DNA of 64,000 nt from Mycobacterium sp. URHD0025 (lineage in GTDB: Bacteria > Actinomycetota > Actinomycetes > Mycobacteriales > Mycobacteriaceae), in contig NZ_AUEQ01000007.1 of NCBI RefSeq assembly GCF_000426065.1, positions 186,001 to 250,000 on the forward strand, read 5' to 3'. Numbering within the stretch: position 1 is the stretch's first letter; every line of letters begins with the position of its first letter. Of the stretch, positions 34,458 to 43,311 are shown in pieces. The translations under genes were made by a program, and so were the position numbers. The notes under the pieces are model-generated. The model saw only the letters and a list, made by a program, of their open reading frames with translations. It ran no database searches and was not told where the DNA came from.

Positions 34458-37141
34458 CCGAACTGACCGAGATTCCCGATATTTCAGACGCCGTCCGGAT
34501 CGACTGCGACGTACTGGTGATCGGTGGCGGCACCGCCGGCACCATGGCGGCCTTGACCGCCGCCGAGAACGGTGCCCAGGTGCTGCTGCTGGAAAAGGCC
34601 CACGTGCGGCATTCCGGCGCACTGGCGATGGGAATGGACGGTGTCAACAACGCCGTCATTCCCGGTAAGGCCGAGCCCGAGGACTACGTCGCCGAGATCA
34701 CCCGGGCCAACGACGGAATCGTCAACCAGCGCACCGTCTACCAGACCGCGACCCGCGGATTCGCGATGGTGCAGCGGCTCGAGCGCTACGGAGTGAAGTT
34801 CGAGAAGGACGAGCACGGCGAGTATGCCGTGCGCAGGGTGCACCGATCCGGCTCCTACGTGCTGCCGATGCCCGAGGGCAAGGACGTCAAGAAGGCGCTG
34901 TATCGGGTTCTGCGGCAACGCTCGATGCGCGAGAAGATCCGGATCGAAAACCGGTTCATGCCGGTGCGTGTGCTCACCCATGAGGGTAGGGCGGTGGGTG
35001 CGGCCGCATTCAACACGCGCACAGGCGAATTCGTCACCGTGGCCGCCAAGGCTGTGATCCTGTCCACGGGAGCGTGTGGCCGCCTCGGGCTGCCTGCATC
35101 GGGCTATCTGTACGGCACCTACGAGAACCCCACCAACGCCGGCGACGGATATGCCATGGCCTACCACGCCGGCGCCGAACTCTCCGGAATCGAGTGCTTC
35201 CAGGTCAATCCGCTGATCAAGGACTACAACGGCCCGGCATGCGCCTACGTGGCCAACCCGTTCGGCGGTTATCAGGTCAACGCGCTGGGGGAGCGATTCG
35301 TCGACTCGGACTACTGGTCGGGTCAGATGATGGCCGAGGTCAAAGAGGAGATCGAATCGGCCCGCGGACCGATCTACCTCAAGGTGAGCCATCTGCCCGA
35401 TGAGACGCTGACCACGCTGGAGAACATCCTGCACACCACGGAGCGCCCCACCCGCGGAACGTTCCACGCCAATCGCGGGCATGACTACCGCACCCACGAC
35501 ATCGAGATGCACATCTCCGAGATCGGTTTGTGCTCAGGGCATTCCGCCTCGGGCGTATGGGTGGACGAACACGCCCGCACCACAGTGCCCGGTCTGTACG
35601 CGGCCGGGGACCTGGCATGTGTACCGCACAACTACATGATCGGTGCCTTCGTCTACGGCGATCTGGCCGGTGAGCACGCGGCCTCGACGGTATCGGAAGT
35701 TGCCGCGCCCGAGGACCTGCCGGCTGATCAGATCGCCCAGGCCCACGAGCTCATCTACCGGCCACTGCGGCACCCGGACGGCCCGCCGCAACCGCAGGTC
35801 GAGTTCAAGCTGCGGCGGTTCGTCAACGACTATGTGGCACCGCCGAAGACCGCCACCAAGCTGTCGATCGCGGTCCAGACGTTCGAACGGATGGTGGCCG
35901 AGGTCGAGGGCATCGGGGCGCGCACGCCGCACGAGCTGATGCGCGCCGCGGAGGTGTCGTTCATCCGCGACTGCGCGGAGATGGCGGCCCGGTCCTCGCT
36001 GACCCGCACCGAATCACGCTGGGGTCTGTACCACGAGCGGGCCGACCTGCCCGAGCGCGACGACGCGCAGTGGCGCTACCACCTCAACCTCTACAAGGGT
36101 GCCGACGGCACCATGAACTTCGTAAAGCGTCCGGTGGCACCGTATTTCGTCGCAGTGCCGGAGCTGGACCACCTGACCTCGCAGGATCCGGTGACCACCG
36201 TCGAACAGCCCCACCTGCACGGTGGCCGGGCCCCGGCCGCCGAGCGTTCCCGGGTCCGCTCCGCCGGATCTGCGCAACCGCCGTCACCGCGGATCGCCGC
36301 GGTGCTGGCCATGGAGGAGCCTTCACTGGAGGACCTGAGCGCATACCTGGCCGACTCGGATCCAGGGGTGCGGCGCACCGCGGTCGCCACGCTCGTCGAG
36401 CATCTGCCCGATGGGTACCAGCCCACGCTGGTGGCCGCGCTGGACGACGACGATGCCGCGGTGCGCCGGGAAACCGCCGACGCGGTACGTGAACTCGTCG
36501 AGGTCCTGCCCGATCCGGGGGCTTTCGTCGAGCGGCTGGACTCCGCAGATCCGGTGGTCCGCGCGGTCACGGTGTACCTGTTGAGTTCGCGGCGCGTCGG
36601 GGATGGCCAGGCGTACCGGGCGGCATCGACCGACCGCGACCACCGGGTGCGGATCGAGGCGGTGCGGGCCCTCGTGTCGGTTGATGACCACACCGGGGTG
36701 GCGGCGGCGACCACCGACGAGAACCGGGAAGTGCGGATCGCCGCGGTGGGCGGACTGGCGACCCTGCGCGCCGGCGCCGAGGCGGTGCGGGTGACGCTCG
36801 GCGATCCCGATCCGCTGGTGCGTGCGGCGGCACTGTCCTCACTCGGCGCGGTCGGCTGCACCGACGAGGACGTGGTGAGCGTCGAGAAGGCGCTCACCGA
36901 GTCCGCCTGGCAGATCCGTCAGGGCGCGGCGCGGGCGTTGGCCGGAGCGCTGCCCGAGGTGGGGGTTCCGATTCTGGCGCGGGCGCTGGACGACCAGCAC
37001 CTGGATGTCCGCAAGGCCGCGGTGCTGAGCCTGAGCCGATGGGCGGATTTCGAGTCGACGGCCCGCCAGGCACTCACCGCAGCCCTGGAGGACGGTGACG
37101 CCGATGTGCGCGCCTACGCCCGCCAGGCGCTGGCTGGTTGA
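34454..37141 (+). CDS. AprA/fumarate reductase-like flavoprotein fused to HEAT repeats
   Basis: 895 residues. Residues ~17-580 are a succinate dehydrogenase/fumarate reductase/AprA-type flavoprotein. FAD motif: DVLVIGGGTAGTMAALTAAE (GGGTAG at 24-29), VLLLEK and HSGALAMGMDG. Later come TNAGDGYAMAYHAGAEL, DIEMHISEIGLCSGHSASGV and the FAD-binding VPGLYAAGDLA. The segment SEIGLCSGHSASGVWV is closest to AprA (SEPYLLGSHAGASG type). After a Pro/Ala-rich linker, residues ~612-895 form HEAT-like repeats, each with a D-x-D-x-x-VR core (SDPGVRRTAV, DDDAAVRRET, TDRDHRVRIEA, GDPDPLVRAAA, LDVRKAAVLS). The fused repeats are unusual. The electron partner is presumably the AprB-like ferredoxin in this operon. 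Confidence 0.87.
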   Translation: MTELTEIPDISDAVRIDCDVLVIGGGTAGTMAALTAAENGAQVLLLEKAHVRHSGALAMGMDGVNNAVIPGKAEPEDYVAEITRANDGIVNQRTVYQTATRGFAMVQRLERYGVKFEKDEHGEYAVRRVHRSGSYVLPMPEGKDVKKALYRVLRQRSMREKIRIENRFMPVRVLTHEGRAVGAAAFNTRTGEFVTVAAKAVILSTGACGRLGLPASGYLYGTYENPTNAGDGYAMAYHAGAELSGIECFQVNPLIKDYNGPACAYVANPFGGYQVNALGERFVDSDYWSGQMMAEVKEEIESARGPIYLKVSHLPDETLTTLENILHTTERPTRGTFHANRGHDYRTHDIEMHISEIGLCSGHSASGVWVDEHARTTVPGLYAAGDLACVPHNYMIGAFVYGDLAGEHAASTVSEVAAPEDLPADQIAQAHELIYRPLRHPDGPPQPQVEFKLRRFVNDYVAPPKTATKLSIAVQTFERMVAEVEGIGARTPHELMRAAEVSFIRDCAEMAARSSLTRTESRWGLYHERADLPERDDAQWRYHLNLYKGADGTMNFVKRPVAPYFVAVPELDHLTSQDPVTTVEQPHLHGGRAPAAERSRVRSAGSAQPPSPRIAAVLAMEEPSLEDLSAYLADSDPGVRRTAVATLVEHLPDGYQPTLVAALDDDDAAVRRETADAVRELVEVLPDPGAFVERLDSADPVVRAVTVYLLSSRRVGDGQAYRAASTDRDHRVRIEAVRALVSVDDHTGVAAATTDENREVRIAAVGGLATLRAGAEAVRVTLGDPDPLVRAAALSSLGAVGCTDEDVVSVEKALTESAWQIRQGAARALAGALPEVGVPILARALDDQHLDVRKAAVLSLSRWADFESTARQALTAALEDGDADVRAYARQALAG

Positions 37142-37223
37142 GCGGCACCGCCGCTGTCGCTGGTTGAGCTGCCACCTTGCCGGAACAGCAAGTTTCGTGC
37201 CCTGGTGCGACACCGTGCCGATA

Positions 37224-37727
37224 ATGGGCAGCGTGCACAAAGCTCAGCACCGCAGGCATGACAGCCCGCCGCCGCGCACGGGCAACAGCGAATCCGAGGT
37301 GCTGCGGGGATTTCTCGATTATCTCCGCACGTCCATCACCGCCAAGGTCGACGGCGCGCCCGAGCCCACGGCCCGGACGTTCTCGGTGCCGTCGGGGACC
37401 ACGTTGCTCGGCCTCCTGAACCACCTGACCTACGTCGAACGGTGGATTTTCCTGGGGGACGACGTCACCGACTGGCAGGCGACGTTCTCCGTCGAACCGT
37501 CAGACAGCGTCGCCGATGTGGTGGCCCGCTATCGCGATGCCGTTGAGTGCGCGAACACGGTGCTCGACGACTGCGCCGACCTCGCGGCACCGCTGCCCCG
37601 ATCCAGGCCTGGGCGCCCCGCGGCCAGTGTCCGCTGGGCCCTGACCCACATGATCGAAGAGACCGGTCGCCATGCAGGTCACGCCGACATTTTGCGTGAA
37701 CTGATCGACGGGACCACCGGCCGCTGA
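37224..37727 (+). CDS. DinB-like / DUF664 family protein
   Basis: 167 residues forming the DinB four-helix bundle: SESEVLRGFLDYLRTSITAK, TTLLGLLNHLTYVERWIFLG, VVARYRDAVECANTVLDDCA and ALTHMIEETGRHAGHADILR. Histidines at the start of helix 2 (NHLTYVE) and in TGRHAGHAD are the expected metal ligands. In actinobacteria this DUF664 group is often related to mycothiol-dependent enzymes, but the substrate here is unknown. The ATG at 37224 has a weak ribosome site; a GTG at 37233 is possible. It lies 82 bp after the flavoprotein gene and has its own likely promoter. Confidence 0.78.
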   Translation: MGSVHKAQHRRHDSPPPRTGNSESEVLRGFLDYLRTSITAKVDGAPEPTARTFSVPSGTTLLGLLNHLTYVERWIFLGDDVTDWQATFSVEPSDSVADVVARYRDAVECANTVLDDCADLAAPLPRSRPGRPAASVRWALTHMIEETGRHAGHADILRELIDGTTGR

Positions 37728-37802
37728 CCACGCGCGTGCCGCACCCAGTGTGTGGCGACGTCGAAGTTCGTCGTTACCGCTGCTAACGACAGCGCCTCGG
37801 CC

Positions 37803-37808
37803 TAATGT
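37803..37808 (+). promoter_or_regulatory. -10 box of the LuxR-type regulator (leaderless)
   Basis: TAATGT, then 6 nt, then the GTG at 37815. Confidence 0.55.
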
Positions 37809-37814
37809 CGATGC

Positions 37815-40421
37815 GTGCGACTCGCCTGGCCGCTGACAGGACGGTTGGAGGAGACCCGGCTCATCGACGCCGCGCTGGCCTCCGCCGAGCTGTCCGGGGT
37901 GGTTGTCTTTGGAAGTGCGGGGGTTGGCAAGAGCCGCATCGCCCGTGAGGCGCTCTCGGCGGCGGGCGCCAAGGGGGAGGAAACGCGCTGGGCGGTAGGC
38001 ACATCAGCCGGCCGCGCGCTGCCCTTGGGAACCTTCGCCCGGTGGGTGGGCACTTCGGATGCCGACAGCGCCGAGTTGGTGAGCCGGGTGATCGACGGCC
38101 TGACCTCCGATTCGAGCGGCCGGCCTGTGTTGTTGGGGGTCGACGATGCGCACCTGCTCGACGGGTTGTCGGGTTTCGTCTTGCAGCAGATCGTGCAGCG
38201 TCGTGCCGCCAAGCTGTTGCTGACCGTGCGCACCGGTACAGCGGTACCGGCCGAGGTGCTCACGGCATTGGACCGCGGCCGGTTCGAGCGGCTGGATCTG
38301 CAGCCGCTGTCTCGCGACGAGTCGACCCGGCTGCTGACGGCAGTGCTCGACGGCCCGCTCGATCCCGAAGCAGCGCAACGATTGTGGCGCCTGACGCGGG
38401 GCAACGTCCTGTATCTGCGCAACATCGTCGAGCAGGAAGTCACCCGTGGACGGCTCGCCCGCCGCGACGGTAGCTGGCGGTGGACCGGGGATCCGGTGAT
38501 GCCGCCCGGGCTGGTCGAACTGATCGAGACGCGGATCGGCTCGCTACCTCCGGAGGTCAGCGAAGTGGTCGATGTGCTGGCGGTCGCCGAGCCGATCCAG
38601 CTGGATCAGCTGACAGCGATCACCGATGCCGATTCGGTGGCCGCGGCCGAGGCGCGCGGACTGATCACGATCGACACCGCCGACCACGAGGTCCGTGTCG
38701 CTCACCCGCTCTACGCCGAGGTCCGCCGAAACCGTTTGGCGGGCGCTCGATTGCGTCGGCTGCGGGGGTCGGTGGCCACCGCGCTCGGAGATCGCGGAGA
38801 CAGCGACGCCATGCCGGTGCTGGTACGGCGCGCCACACTGATGCTCGATTCCGATCTGCCGGTCGATCCGGAGTTGCTGACCCGCGCCGCGCAAGGCGCC
38901 GTCTGGCTGTCCGATCTGGCACTGGCCGACCGGCTGGCCCACGGAGCCATCACCGCCGGCGCCGGCCCAGAGGCGAAATTCATTCGCGCGCACGCATTGT
39001 CATGGCTGAGCCGCGGTGAGGAATCGGATGCGGTGCTCGACGCGATCGATACCGCCGAGCTCACCGACGACGGGCGCGCCCGGCTGGCTTTCCTGCGTGC
39101 CTCCAACATGCTCTGGTCCCTTGCCGATCCGGCCGGCGCCAAACGACATGCCGATGATGCGGCGGCGGACATCCCGGCGGACGCGCGGGCCGCGATCGAC
39201 GCGTTCTACACGGTGCACTGGGCCGCACACGGCGATCCTGAGCGCGCCAAGGCCGCATCCCAAGGCCTGGATCTGGACACGCTGCCCGCCATCGTCGGCG
39301 CGGTGACCGCGTGGGCGGTGGCCGCGTCGTGCGGCGACGCGGGGCGCACCGACGACGCAGTGGCCGCAGCGCACGTCGGTTACCGCATCACGGACAACTC
39401 CTTCGATGCCGCACATACCCGCTTCGTCATCGCCGACGCCCACATCGGCGCGCTGCTGCTGGCCGGTCGCATCCGTGAGGCGCGCGAGGAGGCCGGGCAG
39501 CTGAGCCGTCGAGCCGCCGAACGGCCCGGCGCGGCACAGGTGTTCGGTGTCGCGCTGGCAGGCCGGGCCGCCTTCGGAGCCGGTGACCTTGCCGTCGCGT
39601 CGGGATATCTGGACCCGGCGGTCGAGATGATGCGGGCCGCCGGAGAGTCGAACGGCTTCGGCTACCGGTTTCACCTGCCCAGGGTCACGGCACTGGCCAT
39701 CGCGGGTCTGGCAGACGACGCCGCCCTGGCCGAACTCGATGACTGCCGTCATGCCAGCTGGCGCTACCTCACCTACGAACACTCCCTGGTGCGGGCGTGG
39801 GTCGCTGCGACCCAAGGCGCGGTATCGGAGGCTGTCCAGATCGCCCTCGCTGCCGCCGACACCGCCAGGGACAACGGGCAACTGGCGGCGGAGGTGTGGT
39901 GCCTGCAGACCGCGGCGCAGTTCGGAGACCATACCCGCACGCACCGGCTCGATGAGTTGGCCAGGCTGGTCGAGGGTCCACGGGTAGGTGCCGCGGCCGC
40001 GCTGTGCCGCGCCCTTGCCCACGATGACGGCGACGGGTTGGCAAAGGCCTCAATCGAGTTCGAGAATTTGGGCGATCTGGTGGCAGCCGCCGACGCAGCA
40101 GGTCTGGCCGCGGTGGCGTTTCGGCGAAAGGACATGCGCGGCTCGGCGATGGCTTCGGCGGGCCGGGCCACAGCGCTGGCCGAGGCGTGCGGCGGTGCGG
40201 CCACGCCGGCGTTGCTCGCTGCCGCGGCGCATCTGCCCTTGACCGACCGTGAACGCGAGATCGCCATGCTGATCGGGACGGGGTTGTCCAGCCGGGCCAT
40301 CGCCGACCGGTTGCATCTTTCGGTGCGCACCGTCGAGGGACACATCTACCGCGCCATGGCGAAAACCGGCGCGTCCACCCGGGCCGAACTGATCGGCCTG
40401 CTACCCCGACGGCACCGATGA
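37815..40421 (+). CDS. Large ATP-binding LuxR-type regulator (LAL family)
   Basis: 868 residues. An N-terminal AAA/STAND ATPase has Walker A VVFGSAGVGKSRIAREALSA and Walker B PVLLGVDDAHLLDGLSGFVL. A long helical middle, likely TPR-type sensor, follows. The C-terminal LuxR helix-turn-helix is LPLTDREREIAMLIGTGLSS, RAIADRLHLSVRTVEGHIYR, AMAKTGASTRAELIGLL. Family members bind a ligand or protein through the middle region and couple it to ATP. The target genes are unknown; neighbours are a DinB-like gene upstream and an FAD monooxygenase downstream on the other strand. No signal peptide or membrane segment is seen. Confidence 0.9.
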   Translation: MRLAWPLTGRLEETRLIDAALASAELSGVVVFGSAGVGKSRIAREALSAAGAKGEETRWAVGTSAGRALPLGTFARWVGTSDADSAELVSRVIDGLTSDSSGRPVLLGVDDAHLLDGLSGFVLQQIVQRRAAKLLLTVRTGTAVPAEVLTALDRGRFERLDLQPLSRDESTRLLTAVLDGPLDPEAAQRLWRLTRGNVLYLRNIVEQEVTRGRLARRDGSWRWTGDPVMPPGLVELIETRIGSLPPEVSEVVDVLAVAEPIQLDQLTAITDADSVAAAEARGLITIDTADHEVRVAHPLYAEVRRNRLAGARLRRLRGSVATALGDRGDSDAMPVLVRRATLMLDSDLPVDPELLTRAAQGAVWLSDLALADRLAHGAITAGAGPEAKFIRAHALSWLSRGEESDAVLDAIDTAELTDDGRARLAFLRASNMLWSLADPAGAKRHADDAAADIPADARAAIDAFYTVHWAAHGDPERAKAASQGLDLDTLPAIVGAVTAWAVAASCGDAGRTDDAVAAAHVGYRITDNSFDAAHTRFVIADAHIGALLLAGRIREAREEAGQLSRRAAERPGAAQVFGVALAGRAAFGAGDLAVASGYLDPAVEMMRAAGESNGFGYRFHLPRVTALAIAGLADDAALAELDDCRHASWRYLTYEHSLVRAWVAATQGAVSEAVQIALAAADTARDNGQLAAEVWCLQTAAQFGDHTRTHRLDELARLVEGPRVGAAAALCRALAHDDGDGLAKASIEFENLGDLVAAADAAGLAAVAFRRKDMRGSAMASAGRATALAEACGGAATPALLAAAAHLPLTDREREIAMLIGTGLSSRAIADRLHLSVRTVEGHIYRAMAKTGASTRAELIGLLPRRHR

Positions 40422-40464
40422 TTCGGGTAGGGGGTTACTCGGTCCGGCTCCGCTGAGCCGTCGC

Positions 40465-40680
40465 ATGCTGGATCGCATGGCCGACGAGGGCGAGAAACAC
40501 GAACGGGCGCTCCGGCAGCTTCCGTTGCCGTACTCGCTGGCATTGCGGCTGCGCGACGCCGGGGTCGCCCGCGACGTCGTGTGCGAATACCTCAGCATCG
40601 AAGAGCCCGCGCTCGACGGCTTCTACCGGATCGCCGAGGCCAAGTTGGCCGCGGCGTCCGCGGACCGGGCGGGCGCCTAG
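40465..40680 (+). CDS. Small conserved helical protein, function unknown
   Basis: 71 residues, 43 bp after the LuxR-type regulator on the same strand. Most of it is predicted helix: LPLPYSLALRLRDAGVARDV, VCEYLSIEEPALDGFYRIAE, AKLAAASADRA. The spacing of LALRLRDAG-x-x-RDVVCEYLSIEEPAL resembles a helix-turn-helix of sigma region 4 or anti-sigma type, but it is too short to assign. The ATG at 40465 or 40477 may start it; no good ribosome site is visible, so it may be coupled to the regulator. It ends 20 bp before the convergent monooxygenase gene. Confidence 0.6.
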   Translation: MLDRMADEGEKHERALRQLPLPYSLALRLRDAGVARDVVCEYLSIEEPALDGFYRIAEAKLAAASADRAGA

Positions 40681-40699
40681 CGTTGCCTCAGCGCGCCGG

Positions 40700-41902
40700 C
40701 TACGGGTACTCGGGCAGGTCGACCGCATCGGCGGTGGTGAACCATTTGCGTTCGGCGAACCCACGGAACGGCCGGCGCTGCATCCAGTTCATCACCTGAG
40801 CGGTCAGCACGACATCGCTGGACGATTTGGGGAGGTATCCGTCAACGCCTTGCGGCAGGGCCTGGCACCGGTCGATGTAAGGCCGCATCAGTGCCTCGTA
40901 TCGCGTCAGTGCATCCGGGATCTTGTCGGTATCGAGGGACTCGGCCGGACCGAGTTCGCCGGCCATGATGTAGGCGCCGACCAGCGCCAGACTGGTACCC
41001 ATGCCGGACAACGGTGAGGCACAGTATCCGGCGTCGCCTACCAGCGTCACCCGGCCGTTCGAGATGGTGGGCATCTGCACCTGCAGAAAGGCGTCGAAGT
41101 AGAAGTCGCCGGCGTCTGCCGCCGCGGCCAGCAGCGTTTCGCAATGCCAGCCGGCGCCGGCGAAATGTCTTGCCAGCAGCGTTCGTTGCTCGTCGGGATC
41201 GCGGCGGTCGAACGACAGGGGCCCGGACCGAAACGCCAAACCGGCCTTGCAGAGTGCCGGGTCATGGGCCGGGCGCATCGACGCGTTGAGCCCGGGCGCC
41301 TGATACATGAGGTACCAGCCGTCCAGGCCGGCCGTGTCGGGGGCGGTGAACCAGGCGTTGTAACCGCCGAGCATTTTGACGAATTGCTCCTCGGGTCCGA
41401 ACGCCAGCCGCCGAACCGCGGAGTGCGGTCCGTCGGCGCCGACCACCAGATCCGCGGTTACCATGGCGCCGTCGCTCAACGTCGCCTCAACTCCATCGTC
41501 GGTCTGGCGCAGCGCGGTGATGCGGGTGTCGAACCGGAATTCGGCGCGTGCCCTTGTGTATTCGTAGAGCACGTCCACCAGGTCACCGCGCAGGAACTCC
41601 AGTTTCGACACCACGCCGTTGCCGTGAAACGCCGTCACCGGCATCTCGGCACGACGGGTGCCGTCGGCCCGGACCCATGCGATTCCCTTCTGCTCGATCA
41701 ACCGGCGCTGTAGTTCGTCCATCAGGCCCATTCGGGTCACCACGTCGCGACCGGCGCCACGCAGGTCGACGGTCTGCCCGCCTGGCCGGATACCGGGAGC
41801 GGATTCCACCACGACCACCCGGTACCCGTAATCGCTCAACCAATGGGCCAGTGCGGGTCCGGCGATCCCGGCGCCGCTGACAAGAACGGTGGGCTGCGTC
41901 AT
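40700..41902 (-). CDS. FAD-dependent monooxygenase (PHBH fold, TetX-like)
   Basis: 400 residues of the group A flavoprotein hydroxylase family. FAD dinucleotide motif: VLVSGAGIAGPALAHWLSDY with VVVVESAP. DG motif: ADLVVGADGPHSAVRRLAF. GD motif: RVTLVGDAGYCASPLSGMGT, which binds the FAD ribityl chain. The same architecture is seen in aromatic hydroxylases and in tetracycline- or rifampicin-modifying oxygenases; the substrate is unknown. It uses NAD(P)H and oxygen. The ATG at 41902 follows TACGCT by 7 nt, a leaderless promoter. It is convergent with the small helical protein gene. Confidence 0.85.
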   Translation of the reverse strand: MTQPTVLVSGAGIAGPALAHWLSDYGYRVVVVESAPGIRPGGQTVDLRGAGRDVVTRMGLMDELQRRLIEQKGIAWVRADGTRRAEMPVTAFHGNGVVSKLEFLRGDLVDVLYEYTRARAEFRFDTRITALRQTDDGVEATLSDGAMVTADLVVGADGPHSAVRRLAFGPEEQFVKMLGGYNAWFTAPDTAGLDGWYLMYQAPGLNASMRPAHDPALCKAGLAFRSGPLSFDRRDPDEQRTLLARHFAGAGWHCETLLAAAADAGDFYFDAFLQVQMPTISNGRVTLVGDAGYCASPLSGMGTSLALVGAYIMAGELGPAESLDTDKIPDALTRYEALMRPYIDRCQALPQGVDGYLPKSSSDVVLTAQVMNWMQRRPFRGFAERKWFTTADAVDLPEYP

Positions 41903-41909
41903 GCGCCAC

Positions 41910-41915
41910 AGCGTA
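41910..41915 (-). promoter_or_regulatory. -10 box of the FAD monooxygenase (leaderless)
   Basis: TACGCT on the minus strand with 7 nt to the ATG at 41902. Confidence 0.5.
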
Positions 41916-41950
41916 TGTGCAGCGGCTGTGACCCCGAATCGATCAGACGT

Positions 41951-43186
41951 TCAGAGCCCGAGCGCCTGATAGGTGCGCCGGACGAATTTGGGTTGCGCGG
42001 TCTGCAGTTTCGCCAGCGACGTGTTACCGCTGATCGCCGCGGCATCCACGCCCAGATTCGGATGGTTCTGGATCAGATAGATGAGGATCAGGTCTGCTGA
42101 CGGGTCGGCCTGCCACCAGGTGCCGTAGGCGCCGGGCCAACTGAACGTGCCCGGCCCGCCCGGGCCGAACAACTGTCGCGATTTCGCCGGATCGGTCACG
42201 ACCGACAAATTCAGGCCGAAACCCCGGCCGACCCAGAACGGTGCACCGAGGAACTGGAACTGCTTCTGCTCGGGTGTCAGCCGGTCGGTCCGCATCAACC
42301 GCACCGATTCCCCGGAAAGCACCCGCACACCGTCGACCATGCCGTCGCCCAACAACATTCGGGCGAACTTCAGATAGTCGTCGGCCGTGGAGAACAATCC
42401 TGCCCCACCGGTACAGAACGGGGGATCGGTGATCGGTGCCGGCCCCATCACATCGTGGGTGAGCTTGTTGTCGGCGGTCAGTTGGTACATCGTCGCGGTA
42501 CGCCGCCGGCCTGCCGCGTCGACCGAGAATCCGGTATCGGCCATGCCCAGTGGCTGAAAGATCCGCTCGGCCAGCACCTGTGACAGCGGCTTGCCCTCGA
42601 TGCGGGACAGCGCGATGCCCAGCACATCGGTGGAGTGGCTGTAGGTGAGGCGCTCCCCGGGCTGATGGGCCAGCGGCAATGCGGCCACTTCTGCCAGCCA
42701 GCGGTCCTGATCCTGACGCAGCGACAGCTTGCCGTAGGCCGACGCGAGAGGTCCGAGCACCGAGAACACATAGGCCAGCCCGCTGCGGTGGGTCATCAGG
42801 TCGTCGAAGGTGATGGGCCGCAGCGCCGGCTCGGTGCGATCCAGCGGGCCCCGCGCTTCCCGCAGCACACGCATGTCGGCCAGCTCGGGCAGCCATTGCG
42901 TCACCGGCTCGTTCAGAGCGAGCTTGCCCTCCTCGGCCAGGGCCAGCGCTGCCGCCACCGTGACAGGCTTTGTCATGGAGGCGATCCGGAAGATGGTGTC
43001 CCGTTGCATCGGCAGCCGGGCGTCGACGTCGCGGTAACCCGAGGCATTCACTTGGAGCAAGTTGCCCGCCTGCCACACCAGCGTGACCGCGCCGGCCAGC
43101 AGCCCGGCATCGATCGCCTCACGGATGGACGTCTGATTGCCGTCGAGGTTCATCCGGATCAGCCTATCCAGCGGCAGTGTCGTCAT
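41951..43186 (-). CDS. Serine hydrolase of the beta-lactamase/class C (EstB-like) family
   Basis: 411 residues. The serine-lysine motif is IFRIASMTKPVTVAAALALA (S-x-x-K), the second motif is TYSHSTDVLG (Y-S-H in place of Y-x-N), and conserved segments such as FDDLMTHRSGLAYVF, GERIFQPLGM-like ERIFQPLGMADTGF and GGAGLFSTADDYLKFARMLL follow. This is the pattern of esterases and D-aminopeptidase-like members rather than antibiotic-degrading AmpC. No signal peptide is visible, so it is probably cytoplasmic. Start at ATG 43186; an upstream ATG at 43261 would run into the divergent promoter region, and ATG 43153 is a shorter option. Confidence 0.85.
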   Translation of the reverse strand: MTTLPLDRLIRMNLDGNQTSIREAIDAGLLAGAVTLVWQAGNLLQVNASGYRDVDARLPMQRDTIFRIASMTKPVTVAAALALAEEGKLALNEPVTQWLPELADMRVLREARGPLDRTEPALRPITFDDLMTHRSGLAYVFSVLGPLASAYGKLSLRQDQDRWLAEVAALPLAHQPGERLTYSHSTDVLGIALSRIEGKPLSQVLAERIFQPLGMADTGFSVDAAGRRRTATMYQLTADNKLTHDVMGPAPITDPPFCTGGAGLFSTADDYLKFARMLLGDGMVDGVRVLSGESVRLMRTDRLTPEQKQFQFLGAPFWVGRGFGLNLSVVTDPAKSRQLFGPGGPGTFSWPGAYGTWWQADPSADLILIYLIQNHPNLGVDAAAISGNTSLAKLQTAQPKFVRRTYQALGL

Positions 43187-43311
43187 CGGCGCTGGCTGCC
43201 CACCTCGACCCCGGGCTCGGGGAGTCGGCGCCGTGCCTCTACGGTGCGAATAGTGATTCACATCTCAGTTCGCCCGATAGTGTGTCCGGCACCACGAGAA
43301 AAGAGATTTCC

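Noticed and set aside
37132..37170. Repeated GCTGGTTGAGC after the AprA-like stop
   Set aside because: Only two 11-bp copies, partly the last codons of the gene; chance level.
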